The position numbers and the translations under genes are program-made. A stretch of 64,000 nt of DNA, taken from the NCBI GenBank assembly GCA_028551475.1, contig CM052362.1:9795354-9859353 (forward strand). The letters are read 5' to 3'. The notes under the pieces are model-generated. The model saw only the letters and a list, made by a program, of their open reading frames with translations. It did not search any database and was not told the origin of the DNA. This document shows positions 48,710 to 60,310 of the stretch, in pieces; position 1 is the first letter of the stretch, and each line of letters opens with the position of its first letter. Source of the DNA: Casuarina equisetifolia (lineage: Eukaryota > Streptophyta > Magnoliopsida > Fagales > Casuarinaceae).

Positions 48710-50131
48710 TTAAACATTAAGAGTTTGACAGCTTACTAGTTCAGCCAACCCAATGCTACAAGTGGAAATTACCTCCCAAAGATCTCTTTCCGTTTCTTCT
48801 GTTGTTTCAGAATTTCCACTGAGAGCTTTGTGCGATGATGATGAAGCTGATGGGGAGGGAGTTAAATGATTCTTCAATTCAGCTTGCCAGATTGCAATAT
48901 TGTTATTGGCATCTTTGGTGATCACATGAAGCTTGCCAAGTACACTGGCAAGAAGATACGGAGAATCTAAAGCAGTGAAATTGGGGATGGGAACATCTTC
49001 TGCAATAACTTTCCAAGCATCATTTTGGCTGTCATATACCTTAATCTTGGCACTATCGGTAGAACTAGAGGGATCTAGCGCATATAATTCACCGCCAACA
49101 GCGACACTCAATTTTGTTCCTGCTTGCTTTGCAGGCCAACCCTCACCCATTCCCATTGGCATTTCAACCCATGAATTTATCTCTGGATCATAAACTTCAC
49201 CTCCAACATCAACAAAAAATGGCCAGCAATATAAACTCTGAGGCACGAATAGCCTTCCCTTGTATGAAGTACTACCAGTTGCAATAGGCTTGAGAAGATC
49301 AGCCAGAAGGGCAGTTGGTAGTGACTGTGCTTTTCGAAAAGGCATACTTGGTATTTGAGACCATGTACCAGTTTGTGGATCAAAAACTTCGGCAGATTGA
49401 AGTGGGGTTGATCCACCAGGACCCCTAGTAAGCCCCCCAACAACATAGAGCTTGTTATTTAAAATGCCTGTCTTACAATAAGCTCTACCAATGGACATAT
49501 CAGTTACTTCATTCCACGTGTTTAAAATTGGATCATACCGCCAAACACATTTCATGGCTGAAGTTCGAGAGAACCCACCTAGAACATAGAGGCAGCCATC
49601 AACAGCACCAACTGCACAACCACAAAGCCGCATTCTATCAAATTTATCTTTCTTCCCAAGCCAACCTCTTACCACATCAGCAATTTGGATTCTTGGTCCC
49701 ACCATATTCCACATCCATAGGGGGATCATACCCTTTCTTGATTCATCTTCAAAAGCAAAATTTGGCATTGGTGGTAGCCTTTGCCATCTTCTGCATAAGG
49801 GATCCAACGCATACCATAGAAGCTTGTCATTTTCAACCTTAGTTAATATATACAGCCATTCCTCTGTAGTTCCCAGTTCTTTTCTTAAATTGAAAAGCTC
49901 AGCACTCAAAATGGCAACCTTCCAGGCCCGAGATACTAACTTCATATTCAAATAGTTGATCCTAGGAATCCTAGCAAGAATCTGCATAGTTATCTCATCA
50001 GGAAGGCTTGAGATCAGTCTTGGGCTGTCCTCACAACAGCTTGAAGAAGACCTTTGCCTCTTGCAAAGTTCACTTGGCGAAACCTCAGAGGGCTTGCCCT
50101 GGGAGTTGTTTAGGCTCTGTCTTGCTCCCAT
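48710..50131 (-). CDS. F-box/kelch-repeat protein, At1g22040-like (473 residues, one coding exon)
   Basis: From the ATG at 50131-50129 (MGARQSLNNSQ) the frame runs uninterrupted to TAA at 48712-48710. It is open for 21 further codons upstream but has no ATG there, and the chosen start gives a length close to the 475 residues I recall for Arabidopsis At1g22040. Residues 39-80 are an F-box (LPDEITMQILARIP...VSRAWK), expected to bind a SKP1-type adaptor in an SCF ubiquitin ligase. Kelch-type blades follow: WYALDPLCRRWQRLPPMP near 105-122, GCLYVLGGFSR with WRYDPILNTWNEV, KLYVVGGLTRG with EVFDPQTGTWSQIPSMP, and GGEVYDPEINSWVEMP. The conserved SLYCWPFFVDVGGEVYDPE and GMGEGWPAKQAGTKLSV segments and the C-terminus AELVSCQTLNV are strong family marks. 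The kelch part would recruit a substrate, which is not known. The protein looks intact. Confidence 0.95.
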   Translation of the reverse strand: MGARQSLNNSQGKPSEVSPSELCKRQRSSSSCCEDSPRLISSLPDEITMQILARIPRINYLNMKLVSRAWKVAILSAELFNLRKELGTTEEWLYILTKVENDKLLWYALDPLCRRWQRLPPMPNFAFEDESRKGMIPLWMWNMVGPRIQIADVVRGWLGKKDKFDRMRLCGCAVGAVDGCLYVLGGFSRTSAMKCVWRYDPILNTWNEVTDMSIGRAYCKTGILNNKLYVVGGLTRGPGGSTPLQSAEVFDPQTGTWSQIPSMPFRKAQSLPTALLADLLKPIATGSTSYKGRLFVPQSLYCWPFFVDVGGEVYDPEINSWVEMPMGMGEGWPAKQAGTKLSVAVGGELYALDPSSSTDSAKIKVYDSQNDAWKVIAEDVPIPNFTALDSPYLLASVLGKLHVITKDANNNIAIWQAELKNHLTPSPSASSSSHKALSGNSETTEETERDLWEVISTCSIGLAELVSCQTLNV

Positions 50132-51250
50132 TGAATTTAAAGCTTTGAGGTTTTTATAAGAAACCGAACTTGACCAGCTTCTTTCACCAATCAATTTAGT
50201 AATGTTGTCAGTTCAAACTTCTAAACATATCTGAGCTCGCAACAATAAAGGAAAGTACAAAAGAATGGTATCAGCATCCATGTCAAAGGTCAATTAGCAC
50301 AAAAACACCTTGAAGTGCCCAAACTTTCACCCGAATTTGCCGCAAACAAGAAAAAGGCATTCTATATTGATTAGGATCTCACATCACTACATCATCTTCA
50401 TATTGCTACAGAAGGGGAGTCTCCAGAACACCATTAAGAAGCGAAAAAGCCCTTTCTGGACAGCAAAAAGCATTGTATCACACCTCTTACGCTTTCAGAT
50501 TAGAGCCTTTCTCTTATAAATATTAATACAAAAGAAAGTGAAAAAATCACAGCAGCTTTCTTATCCCACCAAATTATCACCGGAGAGAACTCAATCGAGA
50601 GTGGTTTAAGAAAAGATAAAGATTTCATCATAAAATAAATAATCAAAAACAATAACAGCGCCAATATTGCACATCTTTTCACTAGCTAAAAGAAAAAGAC
50701 AATAACAAATGCACTAAGCATGTAAAGTCGGAATGATTTTAAGATTTATTCTTAACTCACTAAAAATTTGGAACGAAAATATGGGAAAAGGAAATAAATT
50801 TAACCTATAAATCTGAGATTCTACATTAATGAAAGGCGTAGTAAAATATAAAAACTTTCGCTTCAGGGGATTAGCAATAAACTTAATTCAAGCTTTACAC
50901 TTTCTCTCCTGTCCCTCGTCTCTCTTGCAAGGAGTTCTTAATCAAAAGAAAGTTTGACAATTCAAGCAATTTCAAAGGCTAAACAACACCCAAAACAAAA
51001 TGAGCAAAATAAAGCAATAACATACATGGGTTTTCAAACTAGAATCCGTTGCATTACATGACCTCACTGAATCAACCATTAAAATTGAAAAGACAAAAGA
51101 AATCAAGCACAAACCACACCCGGAGAATAGTAAGTACGTACAACCAGAAAATGAAAACATTGAAACCAAACAATCAAAATTAAGCAAATTTCCAAACCGC
51201 TCTAAGACTTCCTCGAAGAATTAAAGAAGAGAAAGAAAAATATTACTTAC
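50132..51250 (-). other. Probable 5' leader with intron of the F-box gene
   Basis: A consensus donor GTAAGT lies on the minus strand at 51250-51245, just after a GC-richer segment that looks like a first non-coding exon (about 51251-51340). Acceptor candidates ending TTTAG or CTCAG lie near 50225-50240, within the 110 bases before the ATG. The intervening kilobase is AT-rich and non-coding. This suggests a leader intron of about 1 kb. The exact acceptor is not certain. Confidence 0.45.
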
Positions 51251-51329
51251 TCCCCGAGATACAGAGAAGTGGCAAGCGTAGCTCTGCTTGGTCGGAAAGG
51301 GGCCTGGGTTGCTTCTGCGTGGCTTCGCT

Positions 51330-51600
51330 TCTCCCAGTCTATATCACTAATAATAGGAATACTTAAATAACGAGAACAATACTCTAGGATGCAGCACACG
51401 GCACCAAATTCCCTGCAACGCTTCTTGCCAAAAGCGAACGCAGATCACTACCGTTCACTTTGGGTCCACCCTTCTCGATGCTTGAAATTTGCCTGACTCA
51501 GTGCTTGCGTGTGATTTGATAGGCTAGACAGCTCCGACGTACGTCCTTCCGTCATCCACCCACGTCATTCCAGCTACGTGATTGTTTTAAAATTCCAAAT
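51330..51600 (-). promoter_or_regulatory. Promoter region of the F-box gene with ACGT-core elements
   Basis: The region upstream of the putative leader exon contains the perfect palindrome GACGTACGTC at 51536-51545, a CCACGTCATT near 51560 and a CTACGTGATT near 51575. These are three ACGT cores within about 50 bp, a layout often bound by bZIP factors. A weak TATA-like GATATAGA lies on the minus strand near 51345. Function is inferred. Confidence 0.4.
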
Positions 51601-52538
51601 GGTATTTAAAATTCGATTATTTGATTATAATTTTGACAATGACGTTTGATTAGAAATTTCGTTATTCAATTATTGTAATGAATAACAGTTTATTATGCTT
51701 CTAGAAAATTAAAATCCATATTTAAAGGAAAAGACCCCACATTGTTTGACGAGTCTAAGAACGTCCTTTTCCGGGCTGGAAGCTTAGCAAACTCTTATTC
51801 ACTACAACCATTGAGTTCTAAGTAATATTTTTAGAGTTTTTAGCTTCAGTACTTGTTGTTACATACTAAATGGGCTGCAATGATTTCTGTAAAAGCTACT
51901 ATCTTTGAACATACAAATAATTTGATTTATGAACAAATACTGAATACATCACAACACCGTGTTCAAGAAGCTTCTTGGATTCTAAGAGAAAAAAAAAAAA
52001 AAACAAACCTATGGTCTAATTTTTAGGCTTTGGAAATAATTCTATTTTTAATATTTTATACCCCTATTGTTAAAAAAATTTAACTACGCTATCAGGGCAT
52101 CATCATGGTTGGTCAATTGATTCATAATTTCTACGAAATTTAATTATGACATGACAAATAATTAATTAATAAAAGATTTCAATCTTTTGAGGTGACGGCT
52201 GGAAGCGTTTTACTTTTATTATTTTATCATCCATCATTCTTATCGACTTACTTTCATTGAACGAAACACTACTGTAGAAGCCTTCTTTCGTAAGAAAACT
52301 TCTAATTATGGCTAAAACAAGTAAATTATGAATAACGAAAGTTGGATTTTTATGGGGTTTCGGCCAGCACACAAAAACAACCTTCATAACCACCATCTAG
52401 TGAACTACCATTTGAACATAGTTGGAAAAACTATCGAGTTTAAGCAGGCTTTTTCTTCTGATGTTCGTGTGTGAATCAAAGAGTTATGGCATAGTTTTTT
52501 TTTTATTCCCACTCTCCATTAATTCCTTTACACTTTCC
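51601..52538. other. AT-rich intergenic stretch, nothing recognised
   Basis: No gene recognised; a 76-codon minus-strand open stretch at 52396-52166 has no domain. Confidence 0.4.
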
Positions 52539-52889
52539 CTATAGGAAATTTTCCATTGCTCCCAAAACATACCTCCCAGCAAACACGTCCATGATAAAAA
52601 AACCTATGTAGAAAAGGAGTGTGAATGTGATCGCTATGCAGCAACCAAAATGATACCAGTCAAGCACTAAATTAGTTGGCAGCTTTTTGACTTTGAAAAC
52701 AACCCTTACATCCGCGATGTCTGGAGGTGGAAACTTCAGGTAAGCAAACTTCATGGAATTGGGCTTTTCCACTGTGCCACAATAAAGAGGCCGAAATGAA
52801 GTTTTCTGCAACATTGGTGGAAAACCGTTCAAAATTAGGACTAGCACCAATCCGATATTACTAACTGGAACACCCCAGCGTTTTCTCAT
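52539..52889 (-). CDS. Unrecognised 116-codon open frame with hydrophobic segments
   Basis: The ATG at 52889 (MRKRWGVPVSN) opens a frame of 116 residues. It has a hydrophobic N-terminal stretch (IGLVLVLILNGF), a soluble middle with RPLYCGTVEKPNS and KFPPPDIADVRVVFKV, and a strong membrane-like segment near the end (CCIAITFTLLFYIGFFIMDVF). A second open stretch of 61 codons overlaps just upstream in another frame (53046-52861). I do not recognise a family. It could be a small membrane protein, a fragment of a larger broken gene, or chance. No clear promoter was found. Confidence 0.2.
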   Translation of the reverse strand: MRKRWGVPVSNIGLVLVLILNGFPPMLQKTSFRPLYCGTVEKPNSMKFAYLKFPPPDIADVRVVFKVKKLPTNLVLDWYHFGCCIAITFTLLFYIGFFIMDVFAGRYVLGAMENFL

Positions 52890-53046
52890 GAAGTCCACGA
52901 AGCCCAATTTGATAGATTCCCATTTGATTGCTTTGCAGAATGATGCATCTTAAGAATTCCCCAATTGCTACGATAGATTGAAGCATCGTATTAACCTTAT
53001 GTCTCACGCAATCCACCTCACCCAATCTCAACACTGTCCTACCCAA

Positions 53047-53414
53047 GCCACCTTAGATAAGTGAAATGTCGAACAAAGAAGCTCTTTACTTCTCTGACAA
53101 GCCATCCCACGCCACTGCGTCGCTCCTTTCTTTTTTAATTTTTATTTTAAAGTTGTAACTCATATTTATAGAATTTAGAATACATAAGCATGAGATACAA
53201 ACCTTAGCACTACAAATTTACTATTACTAACTTGCATTCAAAATAAAATTAGCTTAGGTAGACTTTATATTTTTAAGTAAAGAGGCTCTTACAATTTCCA
53301 TTACTCATACATTTTTTTTTCACTTTTGTCAACATGATTAGGTGTTCGTTATTATACTCTACAATCACTTATGATTATGTTCAACCCATGTACAATAAAT
53401 GTAAGTTAAAGAAA
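53047..53414. other. Short AT-rich flank, nothing recognised
   Basis: Precedes the Copia element; contains no gene. Confidence 0.4.
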
Positions 53415-53971
53415 AGTTAGAGAATATATTTCCACAAAAATAGTGATTTTTGTGGAGCAATCTCAATAACACTTAGGAGCACGAGAAACCGAAATGTAAA
53501 CTAAGTAGGAGGATTGTAGTGTTTGATGATTTCTAAGAACATTAGATTTACAATTTTATAGAAAATTAAACCTAGTAGTGCAAGGAATCAAACGGTATTC
53601 ATTGCAATTTGAATTGATTGGGATTGCGAGAATATGTTGAGAAAAGAAAACTTTTGAATCTTTGAATTTGATCCAAAATTAAAAGGGATTGAATTGATGG
53701 GACTCTCTGACCTTGACAAAAATAGCACAGGGAGGATATTCAGTGTTGAAGCTGTTACTAGTTATTGACAAGGAGAATCTAGAGTAGTGTGCACAAGAAA
53801 TGTCGGGCAAGAGGTCAAAGACGACGCCCATGCATGCAAGTCTAGTTTTTGGCTAAGTTGACATGGACTACGGGGCTTACATGTTTTAATGAAGATGATG
53901 TGGTATTGCTACGTGAGGGTGACATGGCAATCTTCTAATGTGGCGGGCATCCAAGACATCAGATTTTAATA
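53415..53971 (-). repeat. 3' LTR of the antisense Copia element
   Basis: Partner of 58387-58964. Shared blocks include AACACTTAGGAGCAC, CATTAGATTTACA, AAACTTTTGAATCTTTGAAT and GATCCAAAATTAA. Confidence 0.88.
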
Positions 53972-56900
53972 TCCCCATAAGCTTATGAGCTATTGTGAAC
54001 AATCAGCTTGTTCTAAAGATCTTTGGTGAGAATGTTTGTTATTCGATTAACAAATGAGATGAAATGGGTTGAATTTTTTTTTTGATGTGTTCTTAGATAA
54101 AATGAACGTCTATCTCAAAATGCTTCATTTTGGCATGAAAAATTAGGTTAGTTGATAGGCAAAAGGTTGATAAGTTATTACACCAAGGTGTCAGTGGTGT
54201 GAGAAGCTTAATGGACAAGTTTTGTAATAGGGCTTTAATCCAAATTATTTCAGCTGTAGTATTTATGAGATATTTGATTTTAGCTTCAATACTAGAGTGG
54301 ATAATAGTCTTCTATTTTCTTGAACTACAAGAGATTAGATTTAGACCAAGGAAGATGCAATAATCACCTATTGATTTTTAATCATCTTGATCAATAGCCC
54401 GAACTACATCAAAATAACATTAAGAGTATTTGTGTTAGTTAGTTGTATCCTATGTCAAGTAGTATTGATAAGAAAGTGAAGAATATGCTCAACAAAAATC
54501 TAATGAATTATTGTTGGAGCATGCATAGATTAACAAGTGGTGTTTACCACATAAGAATGTTAAGTCTAGTGAGGGTAAGATATTGAACTAGACCAACTAT
54601 ATTGTGATAGTATGTGGGATTTGGATATGGTTCACTACAATGAATGGAGGGCAAATGAATTGTTGTTGCATGGTGCATGGGTTTCACCCATTTTTGTGTG
54701 GTGAATTATTTCATATGCCAATTTAAGTGACCATCTTTAAAATTTTGAAATTCAATTCCAAGAAAATAATGTAGGTTTCCAAAGTCCTTAATATGAAACT
54801 TAGTTTGTAGTTGAGTTAGAAATTGTGATAATGGTGCCTTACAATTGCCATTTAGAATTATATCATCAACATAAGGAAAAATAAAAATGTCATAGTTAGG
54901 TTTGTGATAAAGAAATAATAAGAATCTACCTTGGAAATTTTAAATGACATACAAAGTTGGGTTTAATGGAGTTATGTAACCTTATGGTTGTTGCACATAA
55001 ACCTCCTTATCTAAATTTCCATGAGGAAATGCATTTTTAATATCAGGATATTTTATTGTCCATCCTTGTGGATAGGCTCGAGTGATTATGGTACATATAG
55101 TAATGCATTTGGTAACATGACTAGATGTTTCTATATAGTCTATACCAGGGTGTTAATAAAAACATTTAATGACAAGTTGTGCCTTGTACTGTTTAAGGGA
55201 GCCATCTAATTTTCATTTTATTTTCTATACCCATTCGCATCTTATGGAGATAGTATTTGTTGGTTAGGCTATTAGTTCCCATGTTTTATTTTTAAGAATA
55301 GTTGTATATTCATCTATCATTACTTGTTGCCATTATGGATATTTAGATTCTTCTATATGGTTCTTTGTATTGGCATGCAAAAGTAGTAAGTGCACATGTG
55401 TCATTGTGCACTTGGATATTTTTCCACCTTTTAGTTGTGTGATCATGAGATGGTTTTTGTTGTTGTTATTTATGGATGACATTGGTAAATGTCTATGATA
55501 TGATGTTGGTGGTTTAGTCATTTGATTTATGGTAATGTTGCACTCAGAAGGATTAATATTTGTCCTTGTAAAAGGTGTATGATGTTTTCAAGATTGTGGT
55601 CCAAAAGTTGGTAGCATAATTAATGGTTGTGTTTCTTTTTCATTTTGATTTTGAGCAAATGGAAAATGGTGTTCATCAAATATAACACCTCCTACAATTG
55701 ATATTTTGTTTGTTCGTAGGTAGAGACATCTATAGGCTTTAAGCCTATTGGATAACCAAGTAAAAAAACATGGTGTGGACCTTATCTGGAGTTTATGTTG
55801 TATATATGGTCTAAGGTATGGAAACACTGAACAACCAAATATTTGTAAATGTGACATTGTGGGCTTTTTTGTTGAATAATCTTTTTGTCAATAATTGGGC
55901 TTCGAAATCTACTAATTATATGTGCTGCAATTTGAAAAGTATAGTCCAAGTACGGAAGTGATACGTGGGCTTAGTTTATCATGGATAATCTTGACATTTT
56001 TGTATTTTCTTTCTACATACCCATTTTAAAACAAGGCATATGGGCTAGTTATGCTTAAAAAAAAAAAATTGTATATGTTTTATTTTTGTTTGGAGTTGAT
56101 TCTGAATAAACATTTGAAAATTTTAAAAATTTGTTGGAATTCATCATGAGATTTCCTATAATATACCATGTAAATTTTGAGAAATCATCAATAAAACATA
56201 AATAGGTAATATACCATGTAAATTTTCATTTGATGATGTAATTGGTATGGCCCCTCTATATAACAAAGTGAATTAGATCCAATGGCAAATTAGGTGTTTG
56301 TTTTGTAAATGGGTGGGCCTCATGATGGCTTTTGCTAATGCAACAAGTATTGCATGAGTTGGAATAATACCATTAAATGAAATATTCATTATTTTTAGCA
56401 ATATTATTATATAAGAATAATTGGTATGTCCTATTTTATGGTGTCAATCCACTAGATTTGTTGTAGTCATAGTTAGAGACATTGTTGATTGATATAGATA
56501 TTTTAATTTCAATTGATATAGCTTATGATTAATAGCTTCACAGACAAAAGGCCCCTTTGACTTTGTAATTATTTATCTTGTTCTTTTCTTTTCGTTAGTA
56601 GTTTAAAAACAATTCGTTATGCTTTTCATGGATTCTAACCATGCATAATTATTATCTTTTGTAAATTTAGAGATATATAATAAATTTTTGTTAATATTAA
56701 GAACCATTAGAATGGTTTAAATTTTAAAACATCTAGAATTCGAGAGGGTATCAATATAAGTAATATGCCAGCCCATTCCATTGCTCACAATGACTTCTTA
56801 GTTTCCATTATAGTTTAATATAATTTCGTGACCAAAATCATTTGGTGAGATATGACTGGTGGCCCTTGAATCAAGGAACTGGTCCATTTCATTTTGAGTT

Positions 56901-57316
56901 TGTTTTATTTGTTTACTGCTGGGCTCATTCGCAAGATTAGCTTGGAAATTACGTAAGGCTTGTCCAAGTGTAAGTGGGCTGTTGTTGGGCTGCGAGGTAG
57001 ATAAGTTGTACCTGAATTAGCATTGACAGGCATGGTGGTCTTTTTTTTTAAAAAAAAAAAAAAACTGGCAAATGTCGGAAGTTCCCTAGCAAATTTCATT
57101 TTTTCATTAGCAGTTTCCCCCGAAAGTCAGAACTTGAGCAGATGTCGGAAGCAGCATTATGTGCGGGGTTTGTCCTCTTTGGCTAGAAGGTGGGTAGTAG
57201 CCATTTGGCATTGTCAGTTTCACCTTGGGATTTCCTCAAGCATTGCCTGACTGATTGCCGAGTGATTGGTGGTCGTGAATGCGGCGGCTGGTGTGTACAG
57301 CTCAACCAACCAAATC

Positions 57317-57709
57317 TGTTAAAGTAAATAGACAGGGAGCGTTGATGAAACTTTTCCTACAAGCAAACATGCCATATCAATCGACATCATGACGCCTTTC
57401 CCTCTCCTACAAGCAAACGTTGGCTCTTCCCACAAGCAAACTCAGCCAACGTCTCTATAAATGCCATTCAAGCTTTAGAACAAACTGTAGTGAAAAGCCC
57501 TTTGTAGAATAGTTTAGTTTCAGTTATGTTCTGCTCCATTTAGTGTTGTAGCAAGGCCTATGGCCCTGCAATTATGGTTTCACTAAACTACCTTCTGTTG
57601 TTCTTATTTTAATTAAATGTAAATCTTGTTTGTTGGAGATTATATCTATGTTAATGTGTTCATTCCCTTCAACTGTGTTTGGTTTTCTTCCTATTACAGA
57701 TTTTCTTCA
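57317..57709 (+). mobile_element. Solo LTR, 393 bp, inserted in the Copia gag region
   Basis: It starts TGTTAAAGTA and ends TTTTCTTCA, with the 5-bp target-site duplication AAATC on both sides (57312-57316 and 57710-57714). A TATAAAT at 57456-57462 sits about 140 bp into the block, as expected for an LTR promoter on the plus strand. Antisense gag of the host element lies on both sides. The solo LTR is therefore younger than the surrounding Copia element and lies in the opposite orientation. Confidence 0.8.
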
Positions 57710-58386
57710 AAATCAAGATGGGACTCTCGAGTGAGGAGTAATCCTCAAAGGTCCTCCTGCGACAAGGTGGTGGTGTGGTGTGTACAAAGATTTAGGTAGC
57801 GAGAAAGGCATAAGGGGAGCTGAGACCACAAAAATCTAGGTGAGATATTTGTTCTTAAACATGGGTTCTTCTACAATGTTGGGTTAGTCGACGATGGTGT
57901 TGACTTTATCACAATCCAGTGGCCTTTGGTGCAGATAAAGGGCAGATATTCTAGGAAAACTGTCCCCTTGGAACTTATCATAATTTGTATTTAGCAATGG
58001 CGGTAACAATAGAGTCGGAGCTAGTATTGAGGATCTAACCCTCAGCTGTTTGATCTTGTATGTGCCAATCTTTGAAGGGCAGGATTGGAGACTTAGGTCA
58101 ATAGCACTACTTTCATCACTAACTTTGATGAACTCTATAGGGTAGATGAAGGAACCAACTAGGTCCCTTAGCAAGTCACTCACTTGGAGGTAAGGCTTAA
58201 TCCAAGCCTTCTAGACAAGAAAGTTGGGGCCTTCCAAATGAACTTTGACTATAGGGATTGATGGGTTGGCTGGAGAAGATGGAGATATGGCATGGGTAGC
58301 AAAATAGATATTGGTGTTTGGTAAGGCCATTAATCATGGAGAAGGATCGAAAATATGTGCTTTCACCTTTTCGCAATTCGATACCA

Positions 58387-58964
58387 AGTTAAAGAATATA
58401 TTTCCAAGAAAATAATGCTTTTTAAGGAGTAATCTCAAGAACACTTAGGAGCACTAGAAACCAAAATGTGAATTGAATGAGAGAATTGTAGTATTCAATG
58501 ATTTTTGAAAGCATTAGATTTACAGTTTTATAGGAAAATTAAACCTAGTTGTGTAAGGAATCAAATGGTATTTATGGCGATCTGAATTGATTATGATTGT
58601 CTATGAATTTATAAAAAATATGTTGAGAAGGGAAAACTTTTGAATCTTTGAATTCGATCCAAAATTAATGGGGCATTTTGACCTAGACGAAAATAACACA
58701 AAGGATCTTCTTTATTGTCCGACTTCCTTTTTGAGCCTATTTGCAGCTGTCAGCAAGGAGAATCCTAAGTAGTGTGTGCGGCAAATGTCAAGTGAGAGGT
58801 CGGGGACAACACACAAGTATTGCATTCATAGGTCTTGGTTTCTACTAAGTTGACGTGGACTATAAGGCTTACATGTTTTATTGAAGATGATGTGACATTG
58901 CCATGTGTAGGGGATGTGGCAATTTTGCTGATGTGATAAGCATCTAAGACATTAAATTTTAATA
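58387..58964 (-). repeat. 5' LTR of the antisense Copia element
   Basis: Partner of 53415-53971, followed on the minus strand by the primer-binding site at 58386-58373. Confidence 0.88.
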
Positions 58965-60084
58965 AGAAGTTGAGAAATTTTGCAATTAAATTTTTTCCTT
59001 CAATTGGTCTAATTATTTATATAGTTTATTATTTTATCCTTTAATACAATATTGAATTCCATTTTATAGGAGGATGCTTTGCAAAGCATCCCTATCCATG
59101 CACACATGAAGAAGAGCTAACCCTTATTTTCTATATGAGACCTATATAAACCCTTGTTAGATCTCAAATTATGTTAACTAGAGATAGCTTACAAATAACT
59201 ACTATTGTGTAGAAAGTCTATCTCTTTACACTAGTGATCCAAAAAAATTATATTTTCTGATGTCCTAAGCTCAAATTAGATTATACCAATTCATCAAATT
59301 GTCAATTTACTAAAGGTCCTTGTACATCTCTTTGCAATGATATGAAAATTTGGAGAAATTGAGCTTAGAATGGGCCATGTTATCTTCAATGTCAAGTTCT
59401 ATCACTAGAGTCCTTTTTTTTTTTTGGCATTTTGTACTATATATCCATATGCTTTATAAGAAAGACTTTGGGAGGTTTATAAGATTCTGAAGCATATAGC
59501 TCAATAGAACCTTATTCCATAATTTGAGATCTAACAATTCTAACCTCCTTTTCCTCTTTGGTGACCAAACCACTAGCCAAACCATTTTGTAAGTTTGATG
59601 CGCATCTTTGTTTCCTACCTATAAGAATTTTCTTATATTTTCTCATTCTCATGAATTTTTTGCTTCACTAGTAGAAACATTTACATTAATAAAGTACTTA
59701 AAGAAATAATAACTAATTTTTCCAACTATTGTTTTCTTCCATAGCTAGGATATTTCATTCCTCAACATTATATTTTTTTTCAATATTTTATCTTTCAAAC
59801 CCTTATAGTAAATATGAGTAAGTCTTTTCATAATAAGGGAAACTACAAGATATTTGATTGGGAGAACACCCACAAGGAAAGGTGAGTGGTTCAAAATACA
59901 AAGTTCTTCTTACTTTGATAACCCTGAAAGTATTTAATATTTGTTTGAATTAAAATGTAAACTTATGAGTTTGACAAACTATCTAAAGCATTAATAAGGC
60001 AAAGTTAGATTTACATCACTATGAGAGAAACATAACAAATTGTCCACAAAGCATAAAAGCATATGATATGTTTAAATGAAAAAC
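58965..60084. other. AT-rich stretch, nothing recognised
   Basis: It may include the upstream part of the LINE fragment that follows, but no endonuclease motif was seen. Confidence 0.35.
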
Positions 60085-60310
60085 AATTGTAAGAGTCCTA
60101 AAAATTACTAATACTCATCAATACTTTGTTGGTCTTATAGATAAGTGCATTACTACAACAAGATTTTTATCTAATTTTAATGGAGAACATGTAAGATATT
60201 TTAAAAGTATAAATGGATTAAGACAAGGTGATCTCTTGTCCCTAAATTTATTTGTTATTTTTATGGAGATAATAAGATTATTACTACAAGGACTTCCATA
60301 TTAGCGTATA
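60085..60310 (+). mobile_element. LINE reverse transcriptase fragment
   Basis: One frame gives CITTTRFLSNFNGEHVRYFK, followed by SINGLRQGDLLSLNLFVIFME and IIRLLLQ. This is the plant L1 block 'ECI.T..FSV.VNG...G.F...RGLRQGDPLSPYLFVI.ME'. It lies on the opposite strand from the LINE at the start of the window, and covers a different part of RT. Only this short piece was recognised, so it is a truncated relic. Confidence 0.75.

Larger units (their letters stand above)
53415..58964 (-). mobile_element. Structurally complete, decayed antisense Copia element with both LTRs
   Basis: Two direct repeats (53415-53971 and 58387-58964) bound an interior of about 4.4 kb. Next to the right repeat the minus strand reads TGGTATCGAATTGC (58386-58373), an initiator-Met tRNA primer-binding site. 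Next to the left repeat it reads AAGCTTATGGGGA, a polypurine tract. AGAAA and AGAAG flank the element, a 4-of-5 target-site duplication. Inside, gag (KVHLEGPNFLV near 58220), a protease-side region (about 56900-57030) and integrase sequence (HLQIFGCSVFPYLRPY..HKLQ, VIFDEHHFPF at 55855-55660) appear in order, with RT and RNase H remnants toward 54000. Roughly four fifths of LTR bases still match, suggesting an age of some ten to twenty million years or so. It has many breaks. A solo LTR has inserted into gag. Confidence 0.88.

Noticed and set aside
50132-50194. Upstream extension of the F-box protein by 21 residues
   Set aside because: The extension has no ATG; the in-frame codon at its start is TTG. 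The ATG at 50131 gives the family length and the conserved N-terminus.
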